Source: Chitinophaga sp. E66
GTDB lineage: Bacteria > Bacteroidota > Bacteroidia > Chitinophagales > Chitinophagaceae
Reading direction: 5' to 3'
DNA length: 64,000 bases
Assembly (NCBI GenBank): GCA_019285755.1
Contig: CP079103.1
Location: 744,001 to 808,000 of the forward strand
The notes beneath the pieces were generated by a model. The model did not search any database, was not told where the DNA came from, and was given only the letters and a program-made list of their open reading frames with translations. Shown here one piece after another: positions 42,926 through 52,878 of the stretch. A program made the position numbers and the translations under genes. Positions within the stretch are counted from its first letter, which is position 1. Every line of letters starts with the position of its first letter.

Positions 42926-43373
42926 GAATCGACGCCTGAAGTTATTTGCTGCTTAGGGAGTTATTTAGCCAAATGATATGCTGTATCGAGTTGTTGGATT
43001 ACGGAAGAGTCGTGAAAGGCGCAAAGTTAGTTCCGCACTTCGAGATAGATGTCTCTGCAAACCCAACAGGACATAGCGTTCCTGGTTACGGGACACGCAG
43101 GAAGGTGTTCGTAAAGATGATGGCAGCGGCATTCCATAGCGCTTTTTCCCGTTGCCGGTGGCAACAGCCGGCAAACTCGTAGCAATTGTAATATGTATGA
43201 GAACGCCACATAGACAGAATCCTCAACCAGCAGTGCATGCCGCTTTTCGGGAAGGCATAAGATGGCTTTACGGCGCCAGGTGCTCATGTGGTAAATGATT
43301 GTATGTCAGGTCGGTAGATAGGATTGCAGCCGGCGCTGGAACTTTCCGGAATCTGCCGAATGGAGGGATGCGG
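42926..43373. other. Unassigned region
   Basis: Short open frames in both directions, none with recognisable similarity; the longest on the minus strand (43027-43287) is Cys/Arg-rich and looks fortuitous. It might be a degraded gene. Nothing else supported. Confidence 0.3.
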
Positions 43374-43782
43374 TCAGCCTTTCCGGATGTCGATCGAATT
43401 GAGTTTTACGGGAGTACCGGAACGAAGTGACAGGGGATGTCGGCTGCCTGGTCAACGCTGCGGATGAGGTCTTCAACATCCTGGCGGGGAGCGTTGGATT
43501 CCAGCGTTATGTCATAACGGATGTTACGCGCCTGTGCTGGTTCGCCTCCCCAGTCGCCATTGACTACGATCTCCACATGCGCAACAGGGATCTCGCGCAC
43601 GGCGGCTTCCCGGTAGAGGCTGTTGCAAACGCTTGCGGCGATTGACATCATGAATAATTCTTCGCCGCTGAACCCGATGCCCAGGCCTCCCGCGCGCGGC
43701 GTACGATCGATCACCAGGCTGCGGGGCCTGCCCAGCCAGCTGCAGCGCTCGTTTCGTGGATGGTTTTGAGATGTACCTGCAT
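43374..43782 (-). CDS. OsmC-family protein (frame breaks)
   Basis: Start MQVHLKTIHETSAAAGW. Family signatures: IDRTPRAGGLGIGFSGEEL (GFSGGE-like), MMSIAASVCNSLYREAA with the usual peroxidatic-site Cys, and, after restoring a C near 43437, RSGTPVKLNSIDIRKG. A G is missing near 43722. ~136 aa. The second active-site Cys typical of OsmC/Ohr is not visible in the repaired frame, so thiol peroxidase activity is doubtful. Role: probably organic peroxide or stress defence. Confidence 0.82.
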
Positions 43783-43831
43783 AGTACTTTAATGTACGTA
43801 ATCTTCAGTGGAATAACAAATGACGGCCGCT

Positions 43832-44843
43832 TTACACGTATGTCGCTTCATCTTCTGCTTTGCGGATCCGCGCATCTGTCTGCATTTCCAGGATGGCTTT
43901 CTTTTCTTTCCTGTGCATGGCGAAAGTGAATTCATGCTGATCGAGGAGGTCATCGTACGGACCCCGGGGCGAAATAAGTTTAACGAATACCGGTGCAGTT
44001 TCCAGGGCGATGAATAGTAGCATGATGAACCAGTTGGCCCATTGGATGGGGCGCTTTTTTGGTAATGCGGCCAAGCGCTTCCAGGCGCGAGGCCATGCCA
44101 TCGGGTTTGTGGCGTTCCAGGGCGCTGATACGCGAGGAAAGGCTGTCGTCTTCCGCTTTAATATCTGCCGCCAGTGCGGCGCGTTGGGTTTGTAACATTT
44201 GCAGGGCGGCTGCGGCGCTGTCGGCATCAGCTTTCTTGGCTTTATAGATAGGGCCAAGGTTTTTAACGCGCGATCCTCCTGTGCCGTCTGCCTCTTGTTG
44301 GGCGCGTAGTTGCAGGGTGTCTACCCGGGCTGTCTGGAAGGAGATCTGGGATTGAAGGGCCGTCATCCGGGATGCCAGTTCCGCTTTGCGGTTAGTGAAA
44401 GCGCCGCGGATGAGGGAATCTTCAGCCTGACGTTGTTCCTGTTCCATGAGCGTGAGCTCCGCGAGTATTTCGCGTTCGAAGATCTTCAGTTCCAGCGGTT
44501 TGGAAATGACTACGGCGATCATCACGGCGAGTATAAGGCGGGGCAGGGCCATCCACAGCTCTTTGCCGAAGCGGTCCCGTTTCTTAAGGCTGGATACGAT
44601 GTAGCGGTCGAGGTTGAAGATCATGAGCCCCCAAAGGAGGGCGAAGCCAATTGCCGCCCAGGGGTTTTGGAAGACGGTCCACAACGCATAACCTGCCGCT
44701 ATGGCTGCGAAAAGGCCTGTAAAGAAGATAGTAGCGCCTATGCCGGCGTACTTGTTAGTTTCGGCAGGTGCACGGCGGAGCAGGGGCAGGTGAGCGCCCG
44801 AGCAGATAAGAAAGAAATGACGGAGACGTAACATGCTGTTCAT
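43832..44843 (-). CDS. DUF4407 membrane protein (frame break)
   Basis: Three N-terminal membrane helices (IGATIFFTGLFAAIAAGYAL, PWAAIGFALLWGLMIFNLDRY, LPRLILAVMIAVVISKPL), a long coiled coil (~residues 120-255; EQEQRQAEDSLIRGAF, AALQMLQTQRAALAADIK), a fourth helix (WFIMLLFIALETAPVFVKL) and a charged tail. This is the DUF4407 layout, including the LDRYIVSSLKK motif. One missing base near 44057. ~337 aa. Function unknown; no operon partner evident. Confidence 0.85.
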
Positions 44844-44883
44844 GATTTTAGGCCGTCATGTTTCGGATAAGGAAGGATGGAAA

Positions 44884-45377
44884 TCAAATGTAGGCATTTT
44901 TTCCGCCGCCTGGTAAAATACCTATTCTCCTGTCGTTGCCGCTGATTTCCGTTTGCGGGTAACCGGTGTTTTTTCTTAGAAGCAGGAGGGGAGTTTGCTT
45001 CTTCTTTTCCGCGTGGGAAGCCACTTGGCTGATTTCAACCAGTTGTTCCAATTCTTCATCCTCGAACGGATAAGGTTGGGATTCGCCTGGGATAATGATC
45101 AGTTTAATGCCCAACGCTTTCTCCAGCTTGTAAATCGTCTCAAAAGTAAAGTTTTCGTGACCTTTGACGATTTGACTGATGTGTTGCTTTGAAACCCCAT
45201 CTTTTCAGCCAAAGCGGCTTGCGTCATTTTTCGCTCATCTAATTCGGCTAATATGCGCAGCGCGACGGCGCCAGACTTGCGCCGCCAACCAGCTTCGGCT
45301 AGTGTTTGTCTGGCATTTTCAATCCATTTTGACGGCTCTGGAGAAACAATCTTCGCTAACTTTTCTTCTAATGTCAT
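44884..45377 (-). CDS. XRE-type helix-turn-helix antitoxin (one frame break)
   Basis: N-terminal helical part ([20 protein letters not shown]), then an HTH domain: [20 protein letters not shown] with, after restoring a base near 45200, [20 protein letters not shown]. The rest ([19 protein letters not shown]) and a polar tail follow. ~164 aa. Lies 4 bases after the putative toxin gene on the same strand; this toxin-first order is that of higBA-like modules, so it probably neutralises the toxin and represses the operon. Confidence 0.75.
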
Positions 45378-45381
45378 TTGT

Positions 45382-45918
45382 CTAGGAGTTAAAAAAGTTC
45401 ACAGATGTCATGATTTTTAAGAATTGTTCGGACCTGTCCAGTTTTGTGATTTCCGCCCTAAGCGCTGGACATTCTTGCATCGCTTTCGTCAGTTTAATGC
45501 CGCCACCGGTAATAACATAGCAATTAGCGTCCAGTCTTATAGCATAAATCCGAATCTTAGGACGCCGTATATTGCGCGACTTATACTTCGCTTTGCTATG
45601 TTGAAAAATATATAATCTTACATCATCGTTTCGTAACGGCATGAAAAGTTGTTGAAGTGTACCTTCATCAAAGTGTTTAACGAGCACAAATCTTAGCATC
45701 ATAACTTCATCAATGATCTCTGAGACGGCTTCTTCCAGTGAGATGCCTTCACCGAAAGCGTCTTCCAGAAGATCAATGCGTTCCTGCAAATAAGCTTTCA
45801 CAAATTCATATTCACGCCAAAGTAGAAATAATCTGTCCAGCTCGTCCCGATCCTGATCGGGGTATCGAATCGCATAAACCGCATTCGCCTTCTCTCCAAA
45901 AATAGTCATTAATTCCAT
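45382..45918 (-). CDS. Putative toxin of an XRE-paired module, 178 aa
   Basis: Residues 1-30 IFGEKANAVYAIRYPDQDRD, then a helical stretch, then a C-terminal part with RRPKIRIYAIRLDANCYVITGG and IKLTKAMQECPALRAEI. This pattern is shared by proteins found before XRE regulators in many Bacteroidota and is annotated there as hypothetical or toxin-like; the C-terminal half could be a RelE/HigB-like fold. Frame intact. Not assigned to a named family. Confidence 0.55.
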   Translation of the reverse strand: MELMTIFGEKANAVYAIRYPDQDRDELDRLFLLWREYEFVKAYLQERIDLLEDAFGEGISLEEAVSEIIDEVMMLRFVLVKHFDEGTLQQLFMPLRNDDVRLYIFQHSKAKYKSRNIRRPKIRIYAIRLDANCYVITGGGIKLTKAMQECPALRAEITKLDRSEQFLKIMTSVNFFNS

Positions 45919-45935
45919 TCAAATCAATTTATAGG

Positions 45936-45953
45936 TTGACAAAATTGTTTCAA
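45936..45953. promoter_or_regulatory. Candidate operator of the XRE module
   Basis: TTGACAAAATTGTTTCAA, an imperfect 18-bp palindrome (7 of 9 positions), 18 bases upstream of the toxin start. XRE antitoxins usually bind such sites. Confidence 0.4.
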
Positions 45954-46170
45954 TTCCGTGCCTCCAGGATTGCTCCGGTCGGCATTGTTGATTTTGTAAA
46001 CACATTAAATAGGATGGGAAGAATCAATGAGTAGGGGCGGCAAATTACTTAAGCGGGCAGAGGGGAATGCGAACAGTTTGTTAATGGCCCGAAGCGTTGA
46101 TCAGTAGCGCGTTAAAGTTGAAGGAGTGACACAACGGTGCCGGGAAGTGGAAGAAAAGATGATAGAAAAG
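45954..46170. other. Spacer between the toxin-antitoxin module and sucC
   Basis: No gene or consensus promoter seen; contains only short fortuitous frames. Confidence 0.4.
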
Positions 46171-46205
46171 AAAAAAGAAAGGGCGGTCGTGATGACCGCC
46201 CTTTT
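46171..46205 (-). terminator. Terminator of sucC
   Basis: GGGCGGTC...GACCGCCC, followed on the minus strand by a T-rich run (plus AAAAAAGAAA), 25 bases after the sucC stop. Confidence 0.85.
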
Positions 46206-46229
46206 GAAAAATATATGTGTAAACCGGGC

Positions 46230-47442
46230 TTATGCGCTTACGGCTTTACCTACGAGTGCGGCAGCTTCGCTGAGGAGGATGGCGGATTGAACTTTCAGAC
46301 CGCTCTCTTCGATCAGGGCTTTGGCTTCTGCGGCGTTGGTGCCTTGCAGACGTACGATGATGGGCACTTCGATATTGCCGATGGATTTATATGCGTCGAT
46401 GACGCCTTGCGCCACACGGTCGCAACGAACGATGCCACCAAAGATGTTGATGAGGATCGCTTTTACTTTCGGGTCTTTCAGGATGATGCGGAAACCAGCT
46501 TCAACCGTCTGAGCGTTAGCGGTACCGCCTACGTCCAGGAAGTTAGCGGGTTCGCCACCGGAAAGCTTGATCATGTCCATGGTAGCCATGGCCAGACCGG
46601 CGCCGTTAACCATGCAACCTACGTTACCGTCGAGTTTTACGAAGTTGAGATTGTATTTGCCGGCTTCCACTTCTGTCGGATCTTCTTCGGTGATATCGCG
46701 CAGGGCCACCAGTTCGGGGTGACGGATCAGGGCGTTATCGTCGAGGTTGAGTTTACAGTCTACCGCGATGATTTTCTCGTCGCTGGTTTTGAACAGCGGG
46801 TTGATTTCGAGCATGGCGGCGTCGAGGCCTACGTACGCGTTGTACAGGTTGGTCACGAATTTCACCATGTTTTTGAAAGCTTCGCCAGAGAGGCCGAAGT
46901 TGAAAGCGATCTTACGGGCCTGGAAACCTTCCAGTTTACCGCCGGGATATACATACTCCTTGAAGATCTTATCGGGCGTGTTATGCGCCACTTCCTCGAT
47001 GTCCATACCGCCTTCGGTGGAATACATGATCACGTTCTGGCCGGAGGCACGGTCGAGGAGGATAGAGAGGTAGAATTCTTTAATGGGATTGGCGCCGGGA
47101 TAGTAAACATCCTGTGCAACCAGTACTTTATTGACAACCTTGCCGGCTTCGCCCGTCTGGATGGTAACGAGGGTGCCGCCGAGGATGTTTCCGGCGATGG
47201 TTTTACATCTTCCGCGTTTTTACCTACGGCAACGCCGCGTTGTTCGGTTCCGCGTACTTTGCCTTTACCGCGCCCGCCGGCATGGATCTGCGCCTTTACA
47301 ACGGCGAACTCGTTTCCAAACTGCACCTTCAGTTGCTTATAAGCCTCTGCGGCAGCTTCGGGCGTGTCAACCGGGATACCTTCCTGTACCGGTACGTTAT
47401 ATTTTTCAGCAGTTCTTTAGCCTGGTACTCGTGTAAATTCAT
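46230..47442 (-). CDS. sucC: Succinate-CoA ligase, beta subunit (one frame break)
   Basis: TCA cycle enzyme forming succinyl-CoA or ATP with the alpha subunit SucD, which is not adjacent. Starts [20 protein letters not shown] (ATP-grasp N-terminus), then [48 protein letters not shown] and [15 protein letters not shown], and [17 protein letters not shown]. One missing base near 47202. ~404 aa. Confidence 0.95.
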
Positions 47443-47531
47443 CGGAATACAAATTTGGCCGCTAATTTAGGCATTTTATGTTTTAATCCGGGGATTTCTT
47501 TGGATGGGGCGGATGATATGCAACGAAGAAT

Positions 47532-47539
47532 TAACTTTG
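47532..47539 (+). promoter_or_regulatory. -7 promoter element of the purine phosphorylase gene
   Basis: TAACTTTG, 8 of 8 to TAnnTTTG, 20 bases before the ATG. Confidence 0.45.
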
Positions 47540-47558
47540 CCGGGCATAAAACCCGCAA

Positions 47559-48367
47559 ATGCTGGAACAGATCAACGAATCGAAGGCCTATATTCAGCAG
47601 TTCGCCAAAGAGCGTCCTGCGGTGGGCATCATCCTGGGCAGCGGCCTGGGGAACCTGGCCGGGGAAATCACCGACCGGGTGGAGATCCCCTACGACCAGA
47701 TTCCCCATTTCCCACCTGCAACGGTGGAAGGGCATTCGGGCCGGCTCATCCTGGGCAGGCTCGCTGGTAAACCGGTTGTTGCCATGGCCGGGAGATACCA
47801 TTATTATGAAGGGCTCTCCATGCAGCAGGTCACCTTTCCCGTCCGCGTGATGAAGGCCCTCGGCATCCATACCCTCCTCATCTCCAACGGCCGGCGGCAT
47901 GAACGCCAAATTCCGTGTCGGCGATCTCATGATCATCACCGACCATATCAACCTCCAGCCCGAGCATCCGCTCCGCGGGCCCAATAATTCCCAGCTCGGC
48001 CCCGGTTCCCGGATATGAGCGAGCCCTACAGCAAATCGCTCATCGCCGGCGCCAAAAGCATCGCGGCAGCGAAGGGGATTTCCTGCACGAAGGGGTATAT
48101 GTAGGCGTACAGGGACCTACCTTCGAAACGCGGGCCGAATACAAGTTCATGCACGTCATCGGCGGAGACGCCGTGGGCATGAGCACCGTCCCGGAAGTGA
48201 TCGTCGCCATTCACAGCGGCCTGCGCGTGTTTGCCATGAGCGTTATCACCGACCTCGGCATCCGGGAGGAGGAAAACGTCATCACCCACGAAGAGGTACT
48301 GGCAGCGGCCAAATCGGCCGAGCCACATTTAACTTATATTTTCAGCGAATTGGCCCGGCAATTGTAG
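47559..48367 (+). CDS. Purine-nucleoside phosphorylase, class I trimeric type (frame breaks)
   Basis: Splits purine nucleosides with phosphate for base salvage. Motifs: [71 protein letters not shown] (restored near 47890), [13 protein letters not shown] and [16 protein letters not shown]. ~270 aa. Missing bases also near 48010 and 48080. The following porin gene begins 32 bases later and may share the promoter. Confidence 0.94.
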
Positions 48368-48399
48368 CATATGCCGGACCTTACACACGAACCATCCCG

Positions 48400-50393
48400 A
48401 TGAGGCAATTCTCGATCCTTTTGCTCCTGCTGGTCTGCACCGGCGCCGCCCTCAGGGCACAAATCAATACCGGCCGGCTTCCCATGCGCGGCGGCGGAGG
48501 CGCCAACACTTCCATGCAGCGCGATACCTCGAAACACGACCATGAGCCAGATACGCTCACCCTCCGCTACCGCTTCCTCGGTGAGCCTACCGATTTTATG
48601 ATCGACTCCTCCATCGCAGACTTCTCCTGAACTACCTCGGATTCCCCGCTTCTTATATGACGCTGGGCAATAACGGCAATGCTGCCCGCAACCTCGTCTT
48701 TACCCCCGCATGGCACCCGGCTTCGATGCCGGCTTCCACTCGTACGATGTATACAACTTCAGCCACGAAAACGCGAAGTTTTATAATACCAACCGCCCTT
48801 ATTCGGAGCTCTGGTACCTCATCGGCGCCAAGCAGGAGCAGATGATCAACCTCCAGCACACCCAGAACCGCGGTGAGAAGTTCAACTTCTCCTTCCAATA
48901 CCGGAAAGTTAACAGCCCCGGATTCTACCAGAACCAGGCTACCAACCATGATACCTATAACGTTACTGCCAATTACAATAGCCAGAATAAACGGTACCAC
49001 CTCTTCCTCAGCTATTACCTTAACAGGATCAACGGCGGCGAAAACGGCGGGATCCGCAACCCGGCAGACCTGAACGATCCCGAGATCACGGATAAGCGGC
49101 TGGTGCCGGTTCAACTCGGAGGCGATAACCCCAGCGTAGGCGGCCTGCTCAATACCAATATCCCCGTTAAGAGCTACTACCAGGAAGGCAGCATCCTCCT
49201 CCGCCAGCAATACGACTGGGGTAAAGGAGATACGCTGCAAATCAACGATACCACCGACGTATACAAGTTCGATCCCGTTTTCCGGGTGGAACACACCTTT
49301 ACCTACACCGAAAACACTTACCGCTTCCAGGACGCATTGCCGGATTCGTTGTACTACCGCACTTATTACGACATCAACATCCCCTGAATAATCCCGATAC
49401 CCTGCGTACCCGCCACCGTTGGCGGATCATGAGCAACGACGTGTCGCTTATGCAGTTCCCCATGCGGGGCAACCAGGCGCATTTTATCCGGGTTGGCGCG
49501 GCCTTCGAGACCATCCGCGGGCAGTTCAATACCGCACCCAACGCCACAACAGACGTTTCTTTCAATAACCTCCGCGTGCATGGCGAATATCGCAACAAGA
49601 CGCGCAATCAGAAATGGGACCTCCAGGCACGGGGCGACCTCTACCCCTGGGGAGAGAACGCGGGCGACTACTCCGTGTCCGGCCGCCTGAGCCGCTATCT
49701 CAATGAGACGCTTGGGAATGTGAGCCTCCTGGCCGTTAACGTGAATAGAGAGCCCTCTTACGTATACCGCTTCTTCGGCACGCCCTATGAAAAGACATGG
49801 ACCAACGTTGAACTGAACAAGGAGAACATCACCCAGATCCAGTTCCGCGCCGATAACCGTAAGCTGAAGTACAACATTACCGCTAACTACTACCTCTATA
49901 CCAACTACACCTACTTTGAAAGCTTTACCAAAGCGCCCAGAACAGCGGCGTGTTCAACCTGCTGCAACTGGTTGCTTACAAGCGCTTCGATGTAGGCGGG
50001 TTTACTTTCGACGGCGACGTGGCCTTTCAGCAACTGGCAGGCACGGCGCCCGTGCAGCTGCCCACCGTATGGGCGCGCCTCCGGGTAGCGTATACCGCAA
50101 GGCTCTTCAAAAACCTGAATCTTTATACCGGCCTGGAAGGGAAATACAATACGCCTTACTATGCGGATGATTATTCCCCGGTATTGGGCCAGTTCTTTTA
50201 CCAGAACAACCAACAGATCAGCAACATGCCCGATGTGGCCGCTTTTGTCCACTTCCGGATCAAATCCCTCTCGGCATTCGTTCGGGGCGAAAACCTGAAT
50301 GCGCTCGTTTGGGACAATAACTTTGTTGCGCCGCTGTACCCGACCAACGACTTCGGCCTGCGGGTAGGCCTTCGCTGGTGGTTCGTGAACTGA
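48400..50393 (+). CDS. Putative porin, outer membrane beta-barrel (several frame breaks)
   Basis: Signal peptide (ILLLLLVCTGAALRAQ), His/Asp/Gly-rich spacer, then a family of putative Bacteroidota porins: ADFLLNYLGFPASYMTLGNNG, VYNFSHENAKFYNTNRPYSE, LRQQYDWGKGDT, TRHRWRIMSNDVSLMQFP and AFVRGENLNALVWDN. Ends GLRWWFVN, an aromatic barrel terminus. Missing bases near 48628, 48708, 49385 and 49935; ~665 aa. Probably transports small solutes; substrate unknown. Confidence 0.85.
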
Positions 50394-50427
50394 CGCCAGA
50401 GTGGGCTGAAATGCGTATATTTGCCAT

Positions 50428-50808
50428 ATGAAGAAATTCCTCACAATATGCATTGCGCTGTTTTACACGCTGATTACCAGCGGGTTCAGTGTTAATGTGC
50501 ATTATTGTATGGGGAAACTGGCCGCTGTTGACCTGCATGATTCCCACGACGAAGGCTGCAACAAATGCGGCATGACGCAAAAAGGAGATTGCTGCAAAGA
50601 CGAAGCCCACTTCGTAAAATACGACGACTCCCACCATGCCGCCAAGGCCGCAGTGAATCTCTCAGAGCCGTCTCCGGTGGTGTTGGCGCTCCTTCAGCCG
50701 GACTGGCAAGCCAGTATCCACGCTACACCCGCTCTAACCATCTGGGCGCCCATCAATGCGCCCCCACCTCCGGGCATACCCTTTATAAGCAATTCTGTCT
50801 CTTCCTGA
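50428..50808 (+). CDS. HYC_CC_PP-family secreted protein
   Basis: 126 aa: signal peptide, VHYCMGKLAAVD with the HYC motif, GCNKCGMTQKGDCCKDEAH with the CC pair and His/Cys content, and PPPPGIP near the end. Such proteins occur in metal-handling clusters of Bacteroidota; metal (probably copper) binding is inferred from the Cys and His. Opens a four-gene plus-strand cluster that ends in an AraC-type regulator. Confidence 0.78.
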   Translation: MKKFLTICIALFYTLITSGFSVNVHYCMGKLAAVDLHDSHDEGCNKCGMTQKGDCCKDEAHFVKYDDSHHAAKAAVNLSEPSPVVLALLQPDWQASIHATPALTIWAPINAPPPPGIPFISNSVSS

Positions 50809-50890
50809 TTTGATATGGTTCCTGACCACCAGGCAACCATTATTGGATTTTACTGTATTCAACCGGCCCACAGGCCTCAAATCAAGGAAA

Positions 50891-51431
50891 ATGAAAACGA
50901 TTCTCTTCGCGCTGGCATTGACCGGCCTTACCTTCTCCGCCTCCGCGCAACAATATAAAAAGCATCGCTGCAAGCCGCAGGCCTTACCTGCGCCATGTGC
51001 TCCAATGCCACGCAAAAAGCGCTCAAAACCCTGCCTTTCGTAGATAAGATCGATACGGACCTCAATACCACCACCTTTATCCTCCACTTCAAACAGGGCG
51101 CTAATGTCAACATCGACCAGATCCGCCAGAAAGTGGAAGGGGCAGGCTTCTCTGTCGGTAAACTGGTGCTGACGGCAGATTTTAACGGCGTGGAAGTTAA
51201 GAATGACGCGCACGTCCCCTTCGCCGGGCAAACCCTTCACTTCGTGAACGTCAAACCCCAGACACTGAGCGGGAAAAAGACGTTACAGTGATCGACAAGG
51301 ACTTCCTGCCGTCCAAATCCTTTAAGAAATACGCAGCCCTCACTAAAATGAACTGCATCAATACCGGCGTCATGGAAGCATGCTGCGGTAAAGACAAGAA
51401 AGGTACCCGCGTTTATCACGTCACTATTTAA
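50891..51431 (+). CDS. Secreted protein with heavy-metal-associated (HMA) domain (frame breaks)
   Basis: Signal peptide (MKTILFALALTGLTFSASAQ), then QAAGLTCAMCSNATQKALKT, a CxxC metal site in an HMA fold. The second half adds Cys/Lys-rich sequence (MNCINTGVMEACCGKDKK). Missing A bases near 50960 and 51287 break it; ~180 aa. Probably a periplasmic copper chaperone. In the same cluster as the HYC_CC_PP protein. Confidence 0.82.
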
Positions 51432-51440
51432 CCGCCCGAT

Positions 51441-52307
51441 ATGCTGAAGAAACTCACCTTCATCCTCGCCTTCGCAGGCGTGGGGCTGGCGGCACGGGCA
51501 CAGGAACTCTACGTCCAGACCGAGCCGGCCAGTAACATGCCCGCCAATTCCGTCGGCTTGCGGCTGACCAACAAATTCTATCCCATGGACCATGCCAGCT
51601 ACACCGGCTACCGCCTGCAGCCCGAACTGATGCTCGGCATCAGCAAGAAGCTGATGGTGCACGCCAGCGGGTATTTTTCCAACGTGATGGAAAACCGGTT
51701 CAGGGCGGAAGGCGCAGGATTGTATGCGAAATACAGGTTCCTGTCCAACGATGACGTGCACTCGCATTTCCGCATGGCGGCGTTTGCGAAGGGCTCCATC
51801 ATCAATAATCCTTACATGCCGCCCATGGATGGCGATCACGATCATTCCGCTGCCGCGTTTAACAACCAGGACCTCGATCTCGACGGTATGACCTCCGGCG
51901 TGAGCGCCGGCATCATCGCCACACAGCTTGTGCATAAGCTGGCGGTTTCCAGTACGTTGTCTTACGACCGGTATATGAATAACACGAAGAATAACCTGCC
52001 GTATGTATCGCACAATGCGGTGAATTATTCGTTATCCGCCGGGTACCTGTTGTTGCCGCGTTCCTATAAAAGCTACAAGCAAACGAACCTGAACCTGTAT
52101 GTGGAGCTGCTGGGCAAATCGAACCTTGACCAGTACCGCGCTGGTTATTATGTTGACGTGGCGCCGGCGGTGCAGCTGATCATCAACAGTAATTCGCGCA
52201 TCGACCTCAGCTACCGCACGCAGCTGTTCGGAGATATGACGCGCATGATGGACCGGAGCTTCCTCGTCCGCTATGAATACAACTTATACAACATCCTTAA
52301 AAAATAG
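51441..52307 (+). CDS. Outer membrane beta-barrel protein of the metal cluster
   Basis: 288 aa: signal peptide ending ARAQ, then a chain of short amphipathic strands and a His/Asp/Met-rich loop (MPPMDGDHDHSAAAF), with an aromatic-rich end. It resembles transporters or porin-like proteins found with copper-export genes in Bacteroidota; no specific family recognised. Starts 9 bases after the HMA gene and is followed at once by the regulator, so these are one operon. Confidence 0.7.
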   Translation: MLKKLTFILAFAGVGLAARAQELYVQTEPASNMPANSVGLRLTNKFYPMDHASYTGYRLQPELMLGISKKLMVHASGYFSNVMENRFRAEGAGLYAKYRFLSNDDVHSHFRMAAFAKGSIINNPYMPPMDGDHDHSAAAFNNQDLDLDGMTSGVSAGIIATQLVHKLAVSSTLSYDRYMNNTKNNLPYVSHNAVNYSLSAGYLLLPRSYKSYKQTNLNLYVELLGKSNLDQYRAGYYVDVAPAVQLIINSNSRIDLSYRTQLFGDMTRMMDRSFLVRYEYNLYNILKK

Positions 52308-52308
52308 C

Positions 52309-52878
52309 ATGAGCACGGTATTACATATCAAGAACATGGTTTGCCCGCGCTGCGTTAAAATGGTGCGGTATGTGCTGGAGCACGAAGGGCAGGAAGTGCA
52401 GGATGTGACGCTGGGCAAAGCCGTATTGACCAGCAACCCTGACGCCGAGGCCACCACGCGCATCGCGAAAGCTTTGGAGGAAGAGGGATTTCTTTTACTG
52501 GACGACAGGAAAACGCAGATCGTGGAAGCCATCAAGAACTTCGTAGTGGAGACCGTCCACTACGGTGAGCTCGACGAAATGAACGAGAACTTCTCGACCT
52601 TGTTGTCCGCTAAACTTCAGAAAGATTACCATATGCTCAGCAAGCTGTTTTCCGAAACGGAGAACACCACGATCGAGCAGTTCATCATTCAGCAAAAGAT
52701 AGAAAAAGTGAAGGAATTGTTGGTATATGGTGAGCTGACGCTGAGCGAGATCGCATACAAGCTAGGTTATAGCAGCGTGGCGCATCTCTCCGGTCAGTTC
52801 AAGAAAGTGACGGGCCTTACGCCCAGTCATTTCAAGCAACTGAAGGAAGAGAAGCGCCGACCGCTCGACAATATTTAA
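52309..52878 (+). CDS. AraC-type regulator with N-terminal CxxC metal-binding domain
   Basis: Residues 1-70 resemble an HMA fold with the metal site MVCPRCVKMVRYVLE; the middle is helical; the C-terminal ~90 residues are a single AraC-type HTH unit (TIEQFIIQQKIEKVKELL, LTLSEIAYKLGYSSVAHL, FKKVTGLTPSHFKQ). 189 aa. The start ATG is one base after the preceding stop. It probably senses copper or a related metal and controls its own operon. The combination is unusual and I give it with fair confidence. Confidence 0.82.
   Translation: MSTVLHIKNMVCPRCVKMVRYVLEHEGQEVQDVTLGKAVLTSNPDAEATTRIAKALEEEGFLLLDDRKTQIVEAIKNFVVETVHYGELDEMNENFSTLLSAKLQKDYHMLSKLFSETENTTIEQFIIQQKIEKVKELLVYGELTLSEIAYKLGYSSVAHLSGQFKKVTGLTPSHFKQLKEEKRRPLDNI

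Noticed and set aside
42946-43287. Possible transposase remnant
   Set aside because: Short Cys/Arg-rich frames on both strands, but no transposase motif or terminal inverted repeat was found.
46137-47342. 401-codon plus-strand frame opposite sucC
   Set aside because: sucC is unmistakable on the minus strand; the plus frame includes its terminator and has no similarity.
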